Assembly (NCBI GenBank): GCA_009711785.1
Contig: VENA01000002.1
Location: forward strand, 1-64,000
Direction: 5' to 3'
Source of the DNA: Bacillota bacterium
GTDB lineage: Bacteria; Bacillota; Clostridia; Tissierellales; MES13
DNA length: 64,000 nt
The position numbers were made by a program, and so were the translations under genes. The notes under the pieces are model-generated. The model searched no databases. It was not told the origin of the DNA and was given only the letters and a program-made list of their open reading frames with translations. Numbering within the stretch: position 1 is the stretch's first letter; every line of letters starts with the position of its first letter. This document shows positions 1-10,369 of the stretch, one piece after another.

Positions 1-29
1 ATAAAGGTATTTAGTAACGGGAGCTACTC

Positions 30-1721
30 ATGAAAAAGGGAATAATACTATTTACAGTAATAATGCTAGTAACAACTATAACAGTTTTAGGTTTATTATT
101 TTTTAAACCTATAGATCCTAAAGATGTCGTTAAGGCTTTTGAGAAGAATAAAACTAATTTAGTAATAGAAGATTTAGTTATAGATACTGAAAAGCATCCA
201 ATTGTTGATGAAGGTATACTTATACCAATTAGTACTTTAAAAGAGTATGTTTATAAAGATATAGAGCTAAGTAAAAAATATGATAGATTATATTTGGGGA
301 TGAAAGCTCCTAAATTTAAATTAGAAACAGATAATCTTACTGAGAAAATAAAAGAGGGAGTTAATTTAAATTTTTTAGTAAAAGAAATTAATGATACTCA
401 TTATATAGATATTGAAGGATTTGAAAAAATTTTTAATATTAAAGTAAATTATATAGAAGATACAAATATATTAACTATAGATAAAATTAATACTAATATG
501 AAAAAAGGAAAAATAACAGAAAGAACATATTTAAGACCTAAAGACTCTTTTTTTAGTTTTAGGATGGACAAGCTTAATAAGGGAGATGAAATAAAAGTAT
601 TTAACGATGATGGAAAATGGTTAAAGATAAGAACAGAAAAAGGATATATTGGTTATGTTGTAAATAAAAAAGTAAAAATCATAAAAGATGAAAAAAAGAC
701 AAATAATAAATTAAATAGCGTAAGAAGTGAATGGAATAAAGAAGGGAAAATTAACCTTGTTTGGGATTATGTAAGGAAAGAATCTCCAGATTTAGCTAAG
801 GACGAAAAAATAAAAGGACTTGATGTAATATCGCCTACATGGTTTTCTATTGTAGATGAAAGTGGATATATAGTAAATAATGGAGATATAAATTATGTAA
901 AAAATGCCCATGATAAAGGATATAAAGTATGGGCTTTAGTAGATAATAGCTTTGATAGAGATTTGACTAATGAGTTATTAAAAAGTGAAGAAAGTCAAAA
1001 CAGAGTAATAGAACAACTCATTGTATACTCTAGTTTATATAATCTAGATGGAATAAATATAGATTTTGAAAATGTATATTATAAAGATAGAGATAGACTA
1101 ACATCTTTCATATCAAAATTAACAAAGGCTTTAAAGGAACAAAAGCTAGTAGTTTCTATGGATATGACAGTGCCTTCTTCTAGTTTATATTGGTCAAAAT
1201 TTTATGATAGAGAAAAATTAGGAGATATTTTAGATTATTGTATGGTTATGACCTATGATGAACACTGGGCTACATCTCCTGAAAGTGGGTCAGTAGCATC
1301 AATAGATTGGGTTAGAAGAGGTATTGAAAAAACATTAAAATATATTCCTAAAGAAAAGGTATTAATGGGAATTCCATTTTATACAAGGGAATGGGAAGAA
1401 AAAAAAGTTAATGGTAAAATAAAGGTTAGTTCAAAGGCACTATCTATGGAAAGTGTAAAAGAGAAGATAGAAGAAAAAGATTTAAAAGTTAAATGGCTTA
1501 AGGATGAAGGACAGAATTATACTGAGTATAATAAGGATGATAATAAATATAGAATTTGGATAGAGGATGAGCGGTCAATTAAACTTAAAGCTAGTTTAGT
1601 TAATGAATATGATATTGCTGGTGTATGTTCATGGAGAAAAGGATTTGAAAAAGAAGTTATTTGGACAGTTTTAAATAATGTAATAAAAAAGGATAAAGAA
1701 TTGGTAATGAAGGGAGAATAA
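30..1721 (+). CDS. GH18-family spore/cell-wall protein with SH3 domain (YaaH-like)
   Basis: The 563-aa protein starts with one hydrophobic segment (about residues 5-27), a signal anchor or signal peptide. Residues 30-150 resemble the copper-amine-oxidase N-terminal-like fold found on clostridial wall proteins. Residues 160-215 are an SH3-type module (TYLRPKDS...GKWLKIRTEKGYIGYV). Residues 240-545 are a glycosyl hydrolase 18 barrel with the motif DGINIDFEN, in which Glu347 is the expected catalytic acid. In the family such proteins act on peptidoglycan or cortex N-acetylglucosamine, usually in spores. The start ATG follows GGGAGC at good spacing. A Spo0E-like gene comes next, which supports a sporulation setting. 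The exact substrate is inferred only. Confidence 0.88.
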   Translation: MKKGIILFTVIMLVTTITVLGLLFFKPIDPKDVVKAFEKNKTNLVIEDLVIDTEKHPIVDEGILIPISTLKEYVYKDIELSKKYDRLYLGMKAPKFKLETDNLTEKIKEGVNLNFLVKEINDTHYIDIEGFEKIFNIKVNYIEDTNILTIDKINTNMKKGKITERTYLRPKDSFFSFRMDKLNKGDEIKVFNDDGKWLKIRTEKGYIGYVVNKKVKIIKDEKKTNNKLNSVRSEWNKEGKINLVWDYVRKESPDLAKDEKIKGLDVISPTWFSIVDESGYIVNNGDINYVKNAHDKGYKVWALVDNSFDRDLTNELLKSEESQNRVIEQLIVYSSLYNLDGINIDFENVYYKDRDRLTSFISKLTKALKEQKLVVSMDMTVPSSSLYWSKFYDREKLGDILDYCMVMTYDEHWATSPESGSVASIDWVRRGIEKTLKYIPKEKVLMGIPFYTREWEEKKVNGKIKVSSKALSMESVKEKIEEKDLKVKWLKDEGQNYTEYNKDDNKYRIWIEDERSIKLKASLVNEYDIAGVCSWRKGFEKEVIWTVLNNVIKKDKELVMKGE

Positions 1722-1750
1722 AATAAAAGTATAAAAAGAAGGTAAGGGAT

Positions 1751-1909
1751 ATGAAAGATATAAAAATTGAGATTGAAAAAAAGAAAATGGAGCTAAATAA
1801 ATTATTAGGAAATAAGAATAAAGATGAAAATAAAATATTAAGATTAAGTCAAGAACTAGATATATTAATAAATAAATATCATTTAAGTATAAATTTTAAA
1901 AAAGAGTAA
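1751..1909 (+). CDS. Spo0E family sporulation regulatory aspartyl-phosphatase
   Basis: This 52-aa ORF lies 29 bases after the GH18 gene on the same strand, with GGTAAGGG just before its ATG. The C-terminal half reads LSQELDILINKYH, which matches the Spo0E signature SQELDxLIxxY. The rest is a charged helix (IEIEKKKMELNKLL), so it should form the short two-helix hairpin of the family. Known members remove phosphate from Spo0A~P and delay sporulation. Size and motif both fit. The exact target in this organism is inferred. Confidence 0.82.
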   Translation: MKDIKIEIEKKKMELNKLLGNKNKDENKILRLSQELDILINKYHLSINFKKE

Positions 1910-2003
1910 AAGCCTATTACTTTTTATGATAGTTCAAGCTAAAAAATTCGATTATCGGACATTTATAGGAACTAGGTTTTGAGAAAATAAAATAAGATTA
2001 AGT

Positions 2004-2040
2004 AAAAGCTATTGATAAAAATCAATAGCTTTTATTTTTA
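2004..2040. terminator. Bidirectional intrinsic terminator
   Basis: A perfect 13-bp stem (2004-2016 with 2021-2033) with an AAAA loop is flanked by A and T runs. It sits between the convergent Spo0E-like gene and the chemotaxis receptor gene and can serve both. Confidence 0.8.
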
Positions 2041-4077
2041 CTAGTCAATTTTAAATTTTTCTACATTGTCTTGAAGATCTTCAGCTAATTCCTTCGTTGT
2101 AGAGGTTAGGGATGTGATTTCTTCTAATGAGGCTAGCTGTTCTTCTGATGATGCTGAAACTTCTTGGGTACTGGCTGATGTTTCTTCTGTAACTGCTGTA
2201 ACATTTTGTATTGCAACTACTATTGTGTCCTTATTTTTAGTTATTTCAACACTTACATTCTCAACTTCTTTTACCTTTGAGACAAGTTCTCCTAATTTTT
2301 CTTCAATTTTTTTGAATATTTCACCTGTATTATCGATAGCTTTATTTTGATCTATTGTTATTTCATTTACACCATCCATTATAGTAACTACATTTCCTGC
2401 TTTAGTTTGTATGTCATTTATTATATTTCTAATATCGTCTATTGCCTCTCCAGTATTTTCTGCTAACTTTCTTATTTCATCTGCAACTACTGCAAATCCT
2501 TTCCCTGATTCCCCTGCTCTTGCAGCTTCTATACTTGCATTAAGGGCTAATAAATTCGTTTGTTCTGATATGTCTGTTATAAGTTGGGTTATGGTTTCTG
2601 CATTTTTTGTTGAATTATTTACTTCTCCAATGATATTATAAACTTCTTCATTTTTTTCTTTACTATCCTTTGCTTTATTATATAAATCAGATAAAATAAC
2701 ATTTCCTTCTTCTCTTAATTTATCCATATCGTCTGTTAAAATTACTGCTTGTTTAATTTCATTGGCAGAGTTATTAATTTGTTGTGCTAGTTCTTCAGTA
2801 TTTGATGATATTAATTCAGTATCATTGGCTTGGTCTGCTGCACTTGTTGCTATTTGTTCAACTGTTTCTGCTACATTTCCCATGGCTTGAGTTGATTCAT
2901 TTGTTATTTCGGCTAAATTATTTGAATAACCGGTTAAGGATTTGGCATTTGTTTTTATTCCTTTAACTAATTTTTTTAGCTCTCTTTGCATATTCTTTAC
3001 TGACCTTGCAATATCCCCTATTTCATCATTAAATAATAATATCTTTTCAGGTATATTTTGAGTAAAGTCACCCTTTGCAATTTTTCCTATATATTCTGAT
3101 GTTAATTTCAAGGGTTTCATTAAATACCCTATAGATAAGAAAAGCATAACAGCAGTTACTAAAAGTGCTATTATAGATATAATTATGGAAGTTCTCATAA
3201 TTTGATTTTTAGCTTTAGTTAATGATTTCAGTGATAGCCCTATACCTATGGAACCAATGTGTTTTCCATTTTCATAAAATGGTATTTGTACATCATATAC
3301 CATGATGCCTAGATCTTTATCAAATGATTTTTTTGAATCAGTTTTTCCATCTATGGCTGCTGATTTAGTTACTTGATCATCATAAGTTTCACCAACCATA
3401 TCTTTAGTACCAGCGATGACTTTTCCTGTTTTATCTATTTGAACAGCATATAAAATGTTTTCTTCTTCTGTTGCTTCATCTAGTACTTTTTGTATGTTCA
3501 TAGCCTTTTTAGTTTCTTCAATTACTTCCATAGAAACTCCCACTTGTACGAAATATCCATTTCCTATATTGACACCGCCAAATTTATATACTTTACCATC
3601 TACAGCACTTTTTCTTGGGTTTTCTAAATATGTATTTGACTCACCATTAAAAACTACACTCATTTTATGGTCTTTTGGATATTTCCAGCCAATATTAGCC
3701 TCATAATTTGAATAAACTATAACCCTATCTGAGTTAATAAGATTCAGTTCAGTAATATGTAAATCCTTTACTAATTTTTTTAAGGTTTCATTGGATATAT
3801 TTTCTTTGTTTAAATGTTTTAAAACTGAACTAGAGCTAATGATTCTATCATCTATTATACCTTCTAAAATATTTTCTACTTTCTTACTATTTTTGACTTT
3901 ATTTTGTATTTGACTTGCTATGTTCCTTCCACTTTTCATCAATTCATTTTCTAATCTTTTATTTACTGTTTTAATAGAAATAAATGTGATAACTGAAACT
4001 GATATTAAAAATAATACTAAAACAAGACTTATTATTCTCCATTTAAAGGTAATCTTACTAGAGAAATTTTCTAACAT
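2041..4077 (-). CDS. Methyl-accepting chemotaxis protein, Cache-HAMP-MCP
   Basis: The 678-aa transmembrane chemoreceptor has TM1 at about 15-35, an extracytoplasmic Cache-like sensor at 36-290 ([16 protein letters not shown] is typical of single-Cache domains), TM2 at 295-319 and a HAMP linker at 320-372. The cytoplasmic signalling helices have the conserved hairpin tip [18 protein letters not shown] near residue 510. It should control a CheA kinase in response to an external small molecule. Length and domain order are normal. The start has AAGGAGTG upstream. No che or flagellar genes are in the window, so it is an orphan receptor. The ligand cannot be read from sequence. Confidence 0.93.
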   Translation of the reverse strand: MLENFSSKITFKWRIISLVLVLFLISVSVITFISIKTVNKRLENELMKSGRNIASQIQNKVKNSKKVENILEGIIDDRIISSSSVLKHLNKENISNETLKKLVKDLHITELNLINSDRVIVYSNYEANIGWKYPKDHKMSVVFNGESNTYLENPRKSAVDGKVYKFGGVNIGNGYFVQVGVSMEVIEETKKAMNIQKVLDEATEEENILYAVQIDKTGKVIAGTKDMVGETYDDQVTKSAAIDGKTDSKKSFDKDLGIMVYDVQIPFYENGKHIGSIGIGLSLKSLTKAKNQIMRTSIIISIIALLVTAVMLFLSIGYLMKPLKLTSEYIGKIAKGDFTQNIPEKILLFNDEIGDIARSVKNMQRELKKLVKGIKTNAKSLTGYSNNLAEITNESTQAMGNVAETVEQIATSAADQANDTELISSNTEELAQQINNSANEIKQAVILTDDMDKLREEGNVILSDLYNKAKDSKEKNEEVYNIIGEVNNSTKNAETITQLITDISEQTNLLALNASIEAARAGESGKGFAVVADEIRKLAENTGEAIDDIRNIINDIQTKAGNVVTIMDGVNEITIDQNKAIDNTGEIFKKIEEKLGELVSKVKEVENVSVEITKNKDTIVVAIQNVTAVTEETSASTQEVSASSEEQLASLEEITSLTSTTKELAEDLQDNVEKFKID

Positions 4078-4486
4078 TAAATCACTCCTTCATAATTATT
4101 AGCTTTAATAATTTAAAGCACATGATTTTATTCTATGTCAAATATTGTCGAATTTCAATAAGATTATCATACTATTTGTTTTAAATGTTAACATTTAAAG
4201 TTTTTAATTATAATCTAAGTAAAAACATAAAAATTGTAATTATAGTTTTAAGTAAATATTTGAGTCTATCTTAATTGTTGTATGTAAAATAATTAGATGT
4301 TCATTTGACCCTTATAATAATTTTTGAATTTATTTTTATATAAAAGGGTATATATTTATTAAGAATAAATTTTAAAAATATATTATAAAATTATATAAAA
4401 ATTACTTATTTTTACTAATAATATGTTAAAATTAGTATATGAGTAAACCGAATAATTTTAAATGGATAAGTGGGGGTGCAAGAAAG
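4078..4486. other. Divergent intergenic region with 20-bp palindrome
   Basis: About 410 bases separate the divergent MCP and activase genes. The region is extremely AT-rich. A TTGACA-like box lies on the minus strand at 4137-4142, plausible for the MCP gene, and TTGACC lies on the plus strand at 4305-4310 without a good -10. The clearest element is a perfect 20-bp palindrome at 4180-4199 centred on GTTAAC (arms TTTAAATGTT), a possible operator. No further gene is seen. Confidence 0.5.
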
Positions 4487-7400
4487 ATGCACAGAGTATT
4501 AAATGTTGGTCTTGACATTGGCTCTACAACTGTAAAAATGGTTGTTTTAGATGAGAAGACCAATATTCTTTTTAAACAATATAAAAGGCACTTTTCAGAT
4601 ATTAAAAATACAGTAGTTTCGATATTTGAAGAGGCTAAAAATATATTGCAAAAAAATAAAATAACAGTAATGATTACAGGTTCAGGTGGAATGAATATAT
4701 CTAAAACTTTAGAAATTCCCTTCATTCAGGAAGTTATGGCTTGTACTAACACAATTGAAAATATTATTCCAAGGACAGATGTAGCAATAGAATTAGGAGG
4801 AGAAGATGCTAAGATAACATATCTTGGAGAGTCTATAGAACAGAGAATGAATGGGACATGTGCTGGGGGAACTGGAGCTTTTATAGATCAGATGGCATCA
4901 TTATTACAAACCGATGCATCAGGACTAAATGACCTTGCTAAGGATCATAAAATAATATATCCTATAGCATCTAGATGTGGTGTTTTTGCAAAAACTGATA
5001 TTCAACCATTATTAAATGAAGGGGCAGCAAAGGAAGATATTGCAGCTTCAGTTTTACAAGCGGTTGTAAATCAGACTATAAGTGGTTTAGCGCAGGGTAA
5101 ACCTATTAGAGGAAAAATTGCTTTTTTAGGAGGACCATTATCCTTTTTATCTGAACTTAGGAAAAGATTTATAGAGACATTGAAACTTAAAAAAGAAAAC
5201 ATAATATTTCCTGAGGATTCACAATATTTTGTTGCTATGGGTGCTGCGTTATCGTCTAAAAGTGAAAAACCACATTCCTTTGAATGTTTATATGAAAGGG
5301 TACCTGGTATTAATAAAATGAATAATGGAGAGGATGAAAATTTAGATCCATTATTTAAAACAAAAAAAGAATATGAAGATTTCAAAAAAAGACATGGAAA
5401 AAATAAAGTCAAAAGGGTAGATTTAAATAGTTATCAAGGTAAAGCTTTTTTAGGTATAGATGCAGGTTCTACGACAACTAAAATTGCGTTAATAGATGAA
5501 AAAGGGAGATTATTATATTCCCATTATGATAGTAATAAAGGAAGTCCGTTAAAATCAAGTATAGAAGCTTTAAAGGATATGTATAGTAAAATTAATGATA
5601 AAACTAAAGTAGTTAACTCTACTGTTACAGGTTATGGAGAACAATTGATTAAATCGGCTTTAAAAATAGATATAGGTGAAATAGAAACTGTAGCCCATTA
5701 TAAAGCTGCTGACTTTTTTCTTTCAGGAGTAGATTTTGTACTAGATATTGGTGGGCAGGATATGAAAAGTTTAAAAATTACTGATGGTGTTATAGATTCA
5801 ATAATGTTAAATGAAGCATGCTCATCAGGATGTGGTTCATTTATTGAAACCTTTGCAAAATCACTTAATATGGATGTTAAAAAATTTGCAAATAAGGCAA
5901 TTGAATCAAAAAATCCTGTAGACCTTGGAACAAGGTGCACAGTTTTTATGAATTCAAAAGTTAAACAGGCACAAAAAGAAGGGGCTAATATAAGTGACAT
6001 TTCAGCTGGTATTTCTACTTCAGTTATAAAAAATGCATTATATAAAGTTATAAGGCTTAGAAGTCCAGAAGAGTTAGGACAAAAGATAGTTGTCCAAGGT
6101 GGAACTTTTTATAATGATGCAGTTCTTAGAGCTTTAGAAAAGATTTCTAAAAGAGAGGTTGTAAGGCCAGATATAGCAGGTATTATGGGAGCCTTTGGTT
6201 CAGCTTTAATAGCAAAGGAAAGGTTTAAAAAGGGACATAAAACTAAGCTTTTAAAAGAAAAAGAATTAGATAATTTTCAAATACAAACTTCAATGAAACG
6301 CTGTGGTTTATGTGGTAATAATTGTTTATTAACAGTAAATAAATTTTCAGATGGACGCAGGTATATATCAGGTAATAGGTGTGAAAAGGGCGCTGGAATA
6401 GAAAAAAAAGAAAGTGATATTCCAAATATATATGAATACAAGTATAAAAGACTCTTTAATTATAAGCCACTACCTAAATCCCAAGCTACAAGGGGAATAA
6501 TGGGAATACCTAGAGTACTTAATATTTATGAAGATTATCCTTTTTGGTTTACATTCTTCACAGAATTAGGATATCATGTGATACTATCAGGACGTTCATC
6601 AAAGAGAATATACGAACTTGGTATGGAAACAATACCTTCAGAGTCTGTGTGTTATCCTGGGAAGTTAGCCCATGGACATATTATAGATTTACTTAATAAG
6701 GGTGTTAATAAAATATTTTATCCATGCATTCCTTTTACGAAAAAGGAAGATAAAGAAGCAGGGAATAACTATAATTGCCCTGTAGTGACTTCTTATCCTG
6801 AAACAATAAATGCGAATATGGAGGTTGTACAGACTGGTAAAATTAAATTTTATCATCCCTTTTTACCATTAGATGATTCTAAAAAGTTAAAAAAGAGAAT
6901 TATAGATGAATTAAAAGATGAGGGTATTCCAAATAAAGAAATAAAAAGAGCAATAGATAAAGCTTATGAAGAACTAGAAAAATATAAAAATGATGTAAGG
7001 AAAAAAGGAGAAAAAGTTCTTAAGTATATAGAGAAAAATAATATGAAAGGAATAGTTTTAGCAGGAAGACCATATCATGTTGACCCAGAAATTAATCATG
7101 GGATACCAGAGATGATTAAATCTTTTAATATAGCAGTGTTATCAGAGGATTCTATAAGTCATTTAGAAAAACCTGAAAGACCTCTTAGAGTGGTAGACCA
7201 ATGGGTATATCATTCTAGAATGTATGCAGCAGCTACTTATGTTGCTAAGAAAAAGGACTTAGAACTAGTTCAACTAAACTCCTTTGGTTGCGGTCTTGAT
7301 GCAGTTACAACAGATCAAATTTATGAGATTTTACAAAGGTATGGAAAGATATATACTGCTCTTAAGATAGATGAAATTAATAATCTTGGGGCGGCTAGAA

Positions 7401-8746
7401 TACGTATTAGATCTTTAATGGCAGCGATGAAAGAAAGGGACAAATTTAATTTTGTTCCAAAACAATTACAAAAACCACCAGAAAGGGTTTTATTTACAAA
7501 GGATATGAAAAAAAGACATACAATAATAGCTCCACAGATGTCTCCTATACATTTTCAATTTTTAAAGACAGGGGCTAATAAGGCAGGTTATGATATTGAA
7601 GTTCTTCCTTCAGTGGATAAAGATGCTGTTGATGAAGGATTAAGATATGTAAATAATGATGCATGTTACCCATCAATAATTACAGTAGGACAAATAATGA
7701 AAGCTCTTAAATCGGGAAAATATGATTTGAATAATACTTCTGTTTTAATAAGTCAGACCGGCGGAGGATGTAGAGCTACAAATTATATTGCATTTATTAG
7801 AAAAGCATTAAAGGATGCAGGAATCGAACATATACCAGTTATATCATTAAATGCTTCAGGTCTTGAAAAGAACCCAGGCTTTAAGGTTTCATTTACCATG
7901 GCTAATAATATGATGATGGGATTAGTATATGGGGATTTATTAATGCGAGTACTATATAAAGTAAGACCTTATGAAAAGATTAAGGGTTCTGCAAATAAGT
8001 TATATAAAAAATGGGTTAAAAAATGTCAAAACTCCTTAGAAAAAGGTGGATATAAAGAATTTAAAAGAAATATTTATAATATTGTTAAAGACTTTGATAA
8101 TTTAGAAATATATAAAGATTTAGTTAAACCTAAGGTAGGTATAGTAGGAGAGATACTTGTAAAATTCCATCCTACTGCTAATAATAATATAGTAGATTTT
8201 CTTGAAAGTGAAGGAGCAGAAGCTGTTGTACCTGATTTAATTGATTTCTTCTTATATTGTGCTTATAATAGTAAAATTAAATATGAAGATTTATCAGGTA
8301 GTTTTAAAGGCATGATGGGCGGTAATTTAGCTATCAAAGCTATAGAATATTATAGAAAAGAATTAAAAAATGCACTGAAACAAAGTAAGCGTTTCAAACC
8401 TCCTAAATCAATAGAGGAGTTAGCTGATAGTGCTAAAAAGCATCTATCATTGGCTAATCAAACTGGAGAAGGTTGGTTTTTAACAGCAGAAATGGTTGAA
8501 TTAATAGAAAGTGATGTAAATAATATAGTATGTTTACAACCATTTGCTTGTTTACCTAATCATATAACAGGTAAGGGTATGATTAAAGAGTTAAGAAGAG
8601 CTTACCCAGCTTCAAATATAGCTGCTATTGATTATGACCCTGGAGCAAGTGAAGTAAATCAAGAAAATCGTATTAAATTAATGTTATCAGTTGCGTTTAA
8701 AAAATTAGGAGAAGAAAAAGAAAATGTATTACAAACAAGTAGTTAA
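4487..8746 (+). CDS. Acyl-CoA dehydratase activase, double-domain (HgdC/BcrA/BadF type)
   Basis: This is a very large 1419-aa protein. Two ASKHA ATPase activase domains follow each other (LDIGSTTVK near residue 8; IDAGSTTTK near 325). Both keep the cysteine motifs that hold the bridging [4Fe-4S] cluster in HgdC-type activases (TCAGGTGAF and SRCGVF in the first; CSSGCGSF and TRCTVF in the second). A DUF2229-type region ([15 protein letters not shown] and beyond) and a C-terminal dehydratase-related part follow. Known family members use ATP to drive low-potential electrons into 2-hydroxyacyl-CoA dehydratases or benzoyl-CoA reductase. No dehydratase subunits are nearby, so the partner is unknown. 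The start at 4487 is chosen because GGGGG sits ten bases ahead; the frame runs open to 4439 but lacks a binding site there. Confidence 0.88.
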   Translation: MHRVLNVGLDIGSTTVKMVVLDEKTNILFKQYKRHFSDIKNTVVSIFEEAKNILQKNKITVMITGSGGMNISKTLEIPFIQEVMACTNTIENIIPRTDVAIELGGEDAKITYLGESIEQRMNGTCAGGTGAFIDQMASLLQTDASGLNDLAKDHKIIYPIASRCGVFAKTDIQPLLNEGAAKEDIAASVLQAVVNQTISGLAQGKPIRGKIAFLGGPLSFLSELRKRFIETLKLKKENIIFPEDSQYFVAMGAALSSKSEKPHSFECLYERVPGINKMNNGEDENLDPLFKTKKEYEDFKKRHGKNKVKRVDLNSYQGKAFLGIDAGSTTTKIALIDEKGRLLYSHYDSNKGSPLKSSIEALKDMYSKINDKTKVVNSTVTGYGEQLIKSALKIDIGEIETVAHYKAADFFLSGVDFVLDIGGQDMKSLKITDGVIDSIMLNEACSSGCGSFIETFAKSLNMDVKKFANKAIESKNPVDLGTRCTVFMNSKVKQAQKEGANISDISAGISTSVIKNALYKVIRLRSPEELGQKIVVQGGTFYNDAVLRALEKISKREVVRPDIAGIMGAFGSALIAKERFKKGHKTKLLKEKELDNFQIQTSMKRCGLCGNNCLLTVNKFSDGRRYISGNRCEKGAGIEKKESDIPNIYEYKYKRLFNYKPLPKSQATRGIMGIPRVLNIYEDYPFWFTFFTELGYHVILSGRSSKRIYELGMETIPSESVCYPGKLAHGHIIDLLNKGVNKIFYPCIPFTKKEDKEAGNNYNCPVVTSYPETINANMEVVQTGKIKFYHPFLPLDDSKKLKKRIIDELKDEGIPNKEIKRAIDKAYEELEKYKNDVRKKGEKVLKYIEKNNMKGIVLAGRPYHVDPEINHGIPEMIKSFNIAVLSEDSISHLEKPERPLRVVDQWVYHSRMYAAATYVAKKKDLELVQLNSFGCGLDAVTTDQIYEILQRYGKIYTALKIDEINNLGAARIRIRSLMAAMKERDKFNFVPKQLQKPPERVLFTKDMKKRHTIIAPQMSPIHFQFLKTGANKAGYDIEVLPSVDKDAVDEGLRYVNNDACYPSIITVGQIMKALKSGKYDLNNTSVLISQTGGGCRATNYIAFIRKALKDAGIEHIPVISLNASGLEKNPGFKVSFTMANNMMMGLVYGDLLMRVLYKVRPYEKIKGSANKLYKKWVKKCQNSLEKGGYKEFKRNIYNIVKDFDNLEIYKDLVKPKVGIVGEILVKFHPTANNNIVDFLESEGAEAVVPDLIDFFLYCAYNSKIKYEDLSGSFKGMMGGNLAIKAIEYYRKELKNALKQSKRFKPPKSIEELADSAKKHLSLANQTGEGWFLTAEMVELIESDVNNIVCLQPFACLPNHITGKGMIKELRRAYPASNIAAIDYDPGASEVNQENRIKLMLSVAFKKLGEEKENVLQTSS

Positions 8747-8775
8747 AGCTGAGAAAATTCTCAGCTTTATTTAAT
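8745..8775 (+). terminator. Intrinsic terminator of the activase gene
   Basis: An 11-bp stem, AAAGCTGAGAA with its complement, begins at the stop codon and ends in CTTTATTT. Confidence 0.75.
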
Positions 8776-8960
8776 GTTAAACTTTAACAATAAATATTAA
8801 ATCGCTTAAATAAAGGAAAGTTAAGGGGTAAAGTAATACATTAACCCTTAACTTTAAACATATAAGAAATATTATTTGATATTAGTTAAAGTTAAGCCTT
8901 AGCTTTAATAGTAAAATAGGTAAAAATACAGAAAAACTAAAATTAAGGTTTAACGTTAAC
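8776..8960. repeat. Cluster of TTAA-rich hairpin repeats
   Basis: Four inverted repeats built from GTTAA/TTAAC units lie within 185 bases. They are 8776-8788 (GTTAAACTTTAAC), a 15-bp stem with one mismatch at 8817-8831/8841-8855 (AAAGTTAAGGGGTAA and complement), 8886-8896/8898-8908, and the palindrome TTAACGTTAA at 8950-8959. None has a clear T-run on the plus strand. No gene was found here. It could be a decayed mobile element, an operator array or an RNA structure. Confidence 0.5.
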
Positions 8961-9149
8961 TTATTTTAATGTTTGCAGGAATAATTAATGAAAAAGATGT
9001 AGCAGCTAACATAACACTAGCAGCAAATCCTAGAAAAGAATCTAAAGTTTTATGGGATATATATTTTTAGTAAAAATAGGAATAGCTCCTAACCCTGTAG
9101 TAAGTCCTGCTAATAAACTTGCTAATAATCCTATAATTATATTGCTCAT
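8956..9149 (-). pseudogene. ZIP-family metal transporter pseudogene, N-terminal fragment, frameshifted
   Basis: A good start (AAGGGGTTACTT then ATG) opens a frame reading MSNIIIGLLASLLAGLTTG, typical of the first helix of ZIP metal transporters. It hits a stop after about 34 codons. In the next frame the reading continues SHKTLDSFLGFAASVMLAAT, the conserved second part of the ZIP N-terminus, then stops. The frame change maps to an AT-dinucleotide run at about 9056-9064; removing one AT restores one 63-residue frame. The remaining three quarters of a ZIP protein are missing. This is a recently decayed, truncated gene. Confidence 0.75.
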
Positions 9150-9185
9150 AAGTAACCCCTTTTTTAAAAGTTAAATTTAATATTT

Positions 9186-9215
9186 AAAAACGGCAATGAT
9201 TATAATCATTGCCGT
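9186..9215 (-). terminator. Terminator of the CAP-domain gene
   Basis: The 10-bp GC-containing stem CGGCAATGAT (9191-9200) and its complement (9205-9214) are followed, on the minus strand, by a T-run. It lies just after the stop codon of the minus-strand CAP gene. Confidence 0.85.
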
Positions 9216-9228
9216 CTATTTTAAATCT

Positions 9229-10134
9229 TTATTTAGGTTTACTTATAAACATTTGAGTAAAGATATTACCATATTTATCGCTTTTAACAACTCCAATTCC
9301 TATATGTGTGAAATGGGAATTTAAAATATTATCCCTATGTCCTTTAGATCCCATTAAAGAATCATGAGCTCTTTTTACTGTTGAGTTACCTGCTAAATTT
9401 TCCCCGGCATGTAAATAATCTATACCGAAATTATCCATCATATCAAATGGACTACCATAGGTTGGAGAATAATGACTGAAATAGTTATTATTAACCATAT
9501 CCTGTGATTTAATTCGAGCAACCCTAGCTAATTCTAAATCTACTTTTAAAGGACTAAGATTATTTTTTCTTCTTTCTTGATTAACTAAATCTACCATATC
9601 TTGCTCTTGTTTAGATAACCTTTTAACTCCTGTATTTTCTTCAGTATTTTCATTAACATTATCTTCAGTTTGATCTATAGGTCCTTTTTCACCTGTAGGA
9701 CCAGTTTCATCTATAGGTTGATTTTCATCATTAGGTGTAGGATCTTCAACCATGCCAGGTGTTTTTTTAGGTTTTTTATTTTCCTCAACTACAGCTTTAG
9801 TGTTATCTGCTGAAACACAGCCAACTTTGTTACCTGGCATATTAACAACATACCAATTACCTACTTGGCCAAGTACATCTAATTCTTCATTAGCTTTTAA
9901 TTTACCAATAACGTCAAAATTAGTACCAGCACCTGATCTGACATTAAGATTATCAGTTAATACTTTACATTTTTTTACTTCACCTTCCTGAAACAGTGAA
10001 GATTCCTTTGTTTCTAATTCATTGTTCATATCATCATAATTATCTTCCATATCAGGTTTTTCCTGAGGTTGAGTACAGGAAACTGAGAAAACTAAAGAAA
10101 ATACTAAAAATAATACTAAAATTTTTTTACCCAC
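9229..10134 (-). CDS. CAP-domain (SCP/YkwD-like) surface protein with SH3 domain, probable lipoprotein
   Basis: The 301-aa exported protein has an N-terminal hydrophobic signal ending in SVSC at Cys20, an imperfect lipobox. An SH3-type domain covers about 56-112 (NLNVRSGAGTNFDVIGKL). A Pro/Thr/Glu-rich linker includes GPTGEKGPID. A C-terminal CAP domain covers about 170-300, with NQERRKNNLSPLKVD, HYSPTYGSPFDMM, HAGENLAG and SKGHRDNIL. Bacterial CAP/SH3 proteins are wall-associated, often spore- or surface-linked, with unclear enzymatic role. The gene is divergent from sigI across a 235-base spacer. Confidence 0.9.
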   Translation of the reverse strand: MGKKILVLFLVFSLVFSVSCTQPQEKPDMEDNYDDMNNELETKESSLFQEGEVKKCKVLTDNLNVRSGAGTNFDVIGKLKANEELDVLGQVGNWYVVNMPGNKVGCVSADNTKAVVEENKKPKKTPGMVEDPTPNDENQPIDETGPTGEKGPIDQTEDNVNENTEENTGVKRLSKQEQDMVDLVNQERRKNNLSPLKVDLELARVARIKSQDMVNNNYFSHYSPTYGSPFDMMDNFGIDYLHAGENLAGNSTVKRAHDSLMGSKGHRDNILNSHFTHIGIGVVKSDKYGNIFTQMFISKPK

Positions 10135-10279
10135 TATAAAATCCCTCCAAAAATTATATTTTTAATACTATATATATTATTGGTGAATTGGTGTGATTTT
10201 ATGAGCTAATTTCGATATTTTTATTTAGATATAATTATTTTTTACTGTTATAATATAAATAGTACAAATTATATTAATT

Positions 10280-10308
10280 GCCTTAATTTCTAACTAGTAA
10301 TATACGAA
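10280..10308 (+). promoter_or_regulatory. Possible weak SigI-type promoter of sigI
   Basis: CGAA at 10305-10308 lies 20 bases after GCCTT at 10280-10284. The known SigI consensus pairs an ACCCC-type -35 with a CGAA-type -10. The -10 fits and the -35 is poor. Autogenous control is common for sigI, but this match alone is weak. Confidence 0.3.
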
Positions 10309-10369
10309 GTTATATATATGTAATTATGTGTTATACTATTATTTTGGGACACAAAAGTGAGGTGAGTTC

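Noticed and set aside
3455..3706. Plus-strand ORFs inside the first chemoreceptor gene (also 2114, 2411, 2784 and 3920)
   Set aside because: They are shadows of the minus-strand MCP coding frame without binding sites.
8776..8960. Insertion sequence or transposase remnant
   Set aside because: Hairpins are present, but no transposase reading frame or target duplication was found.
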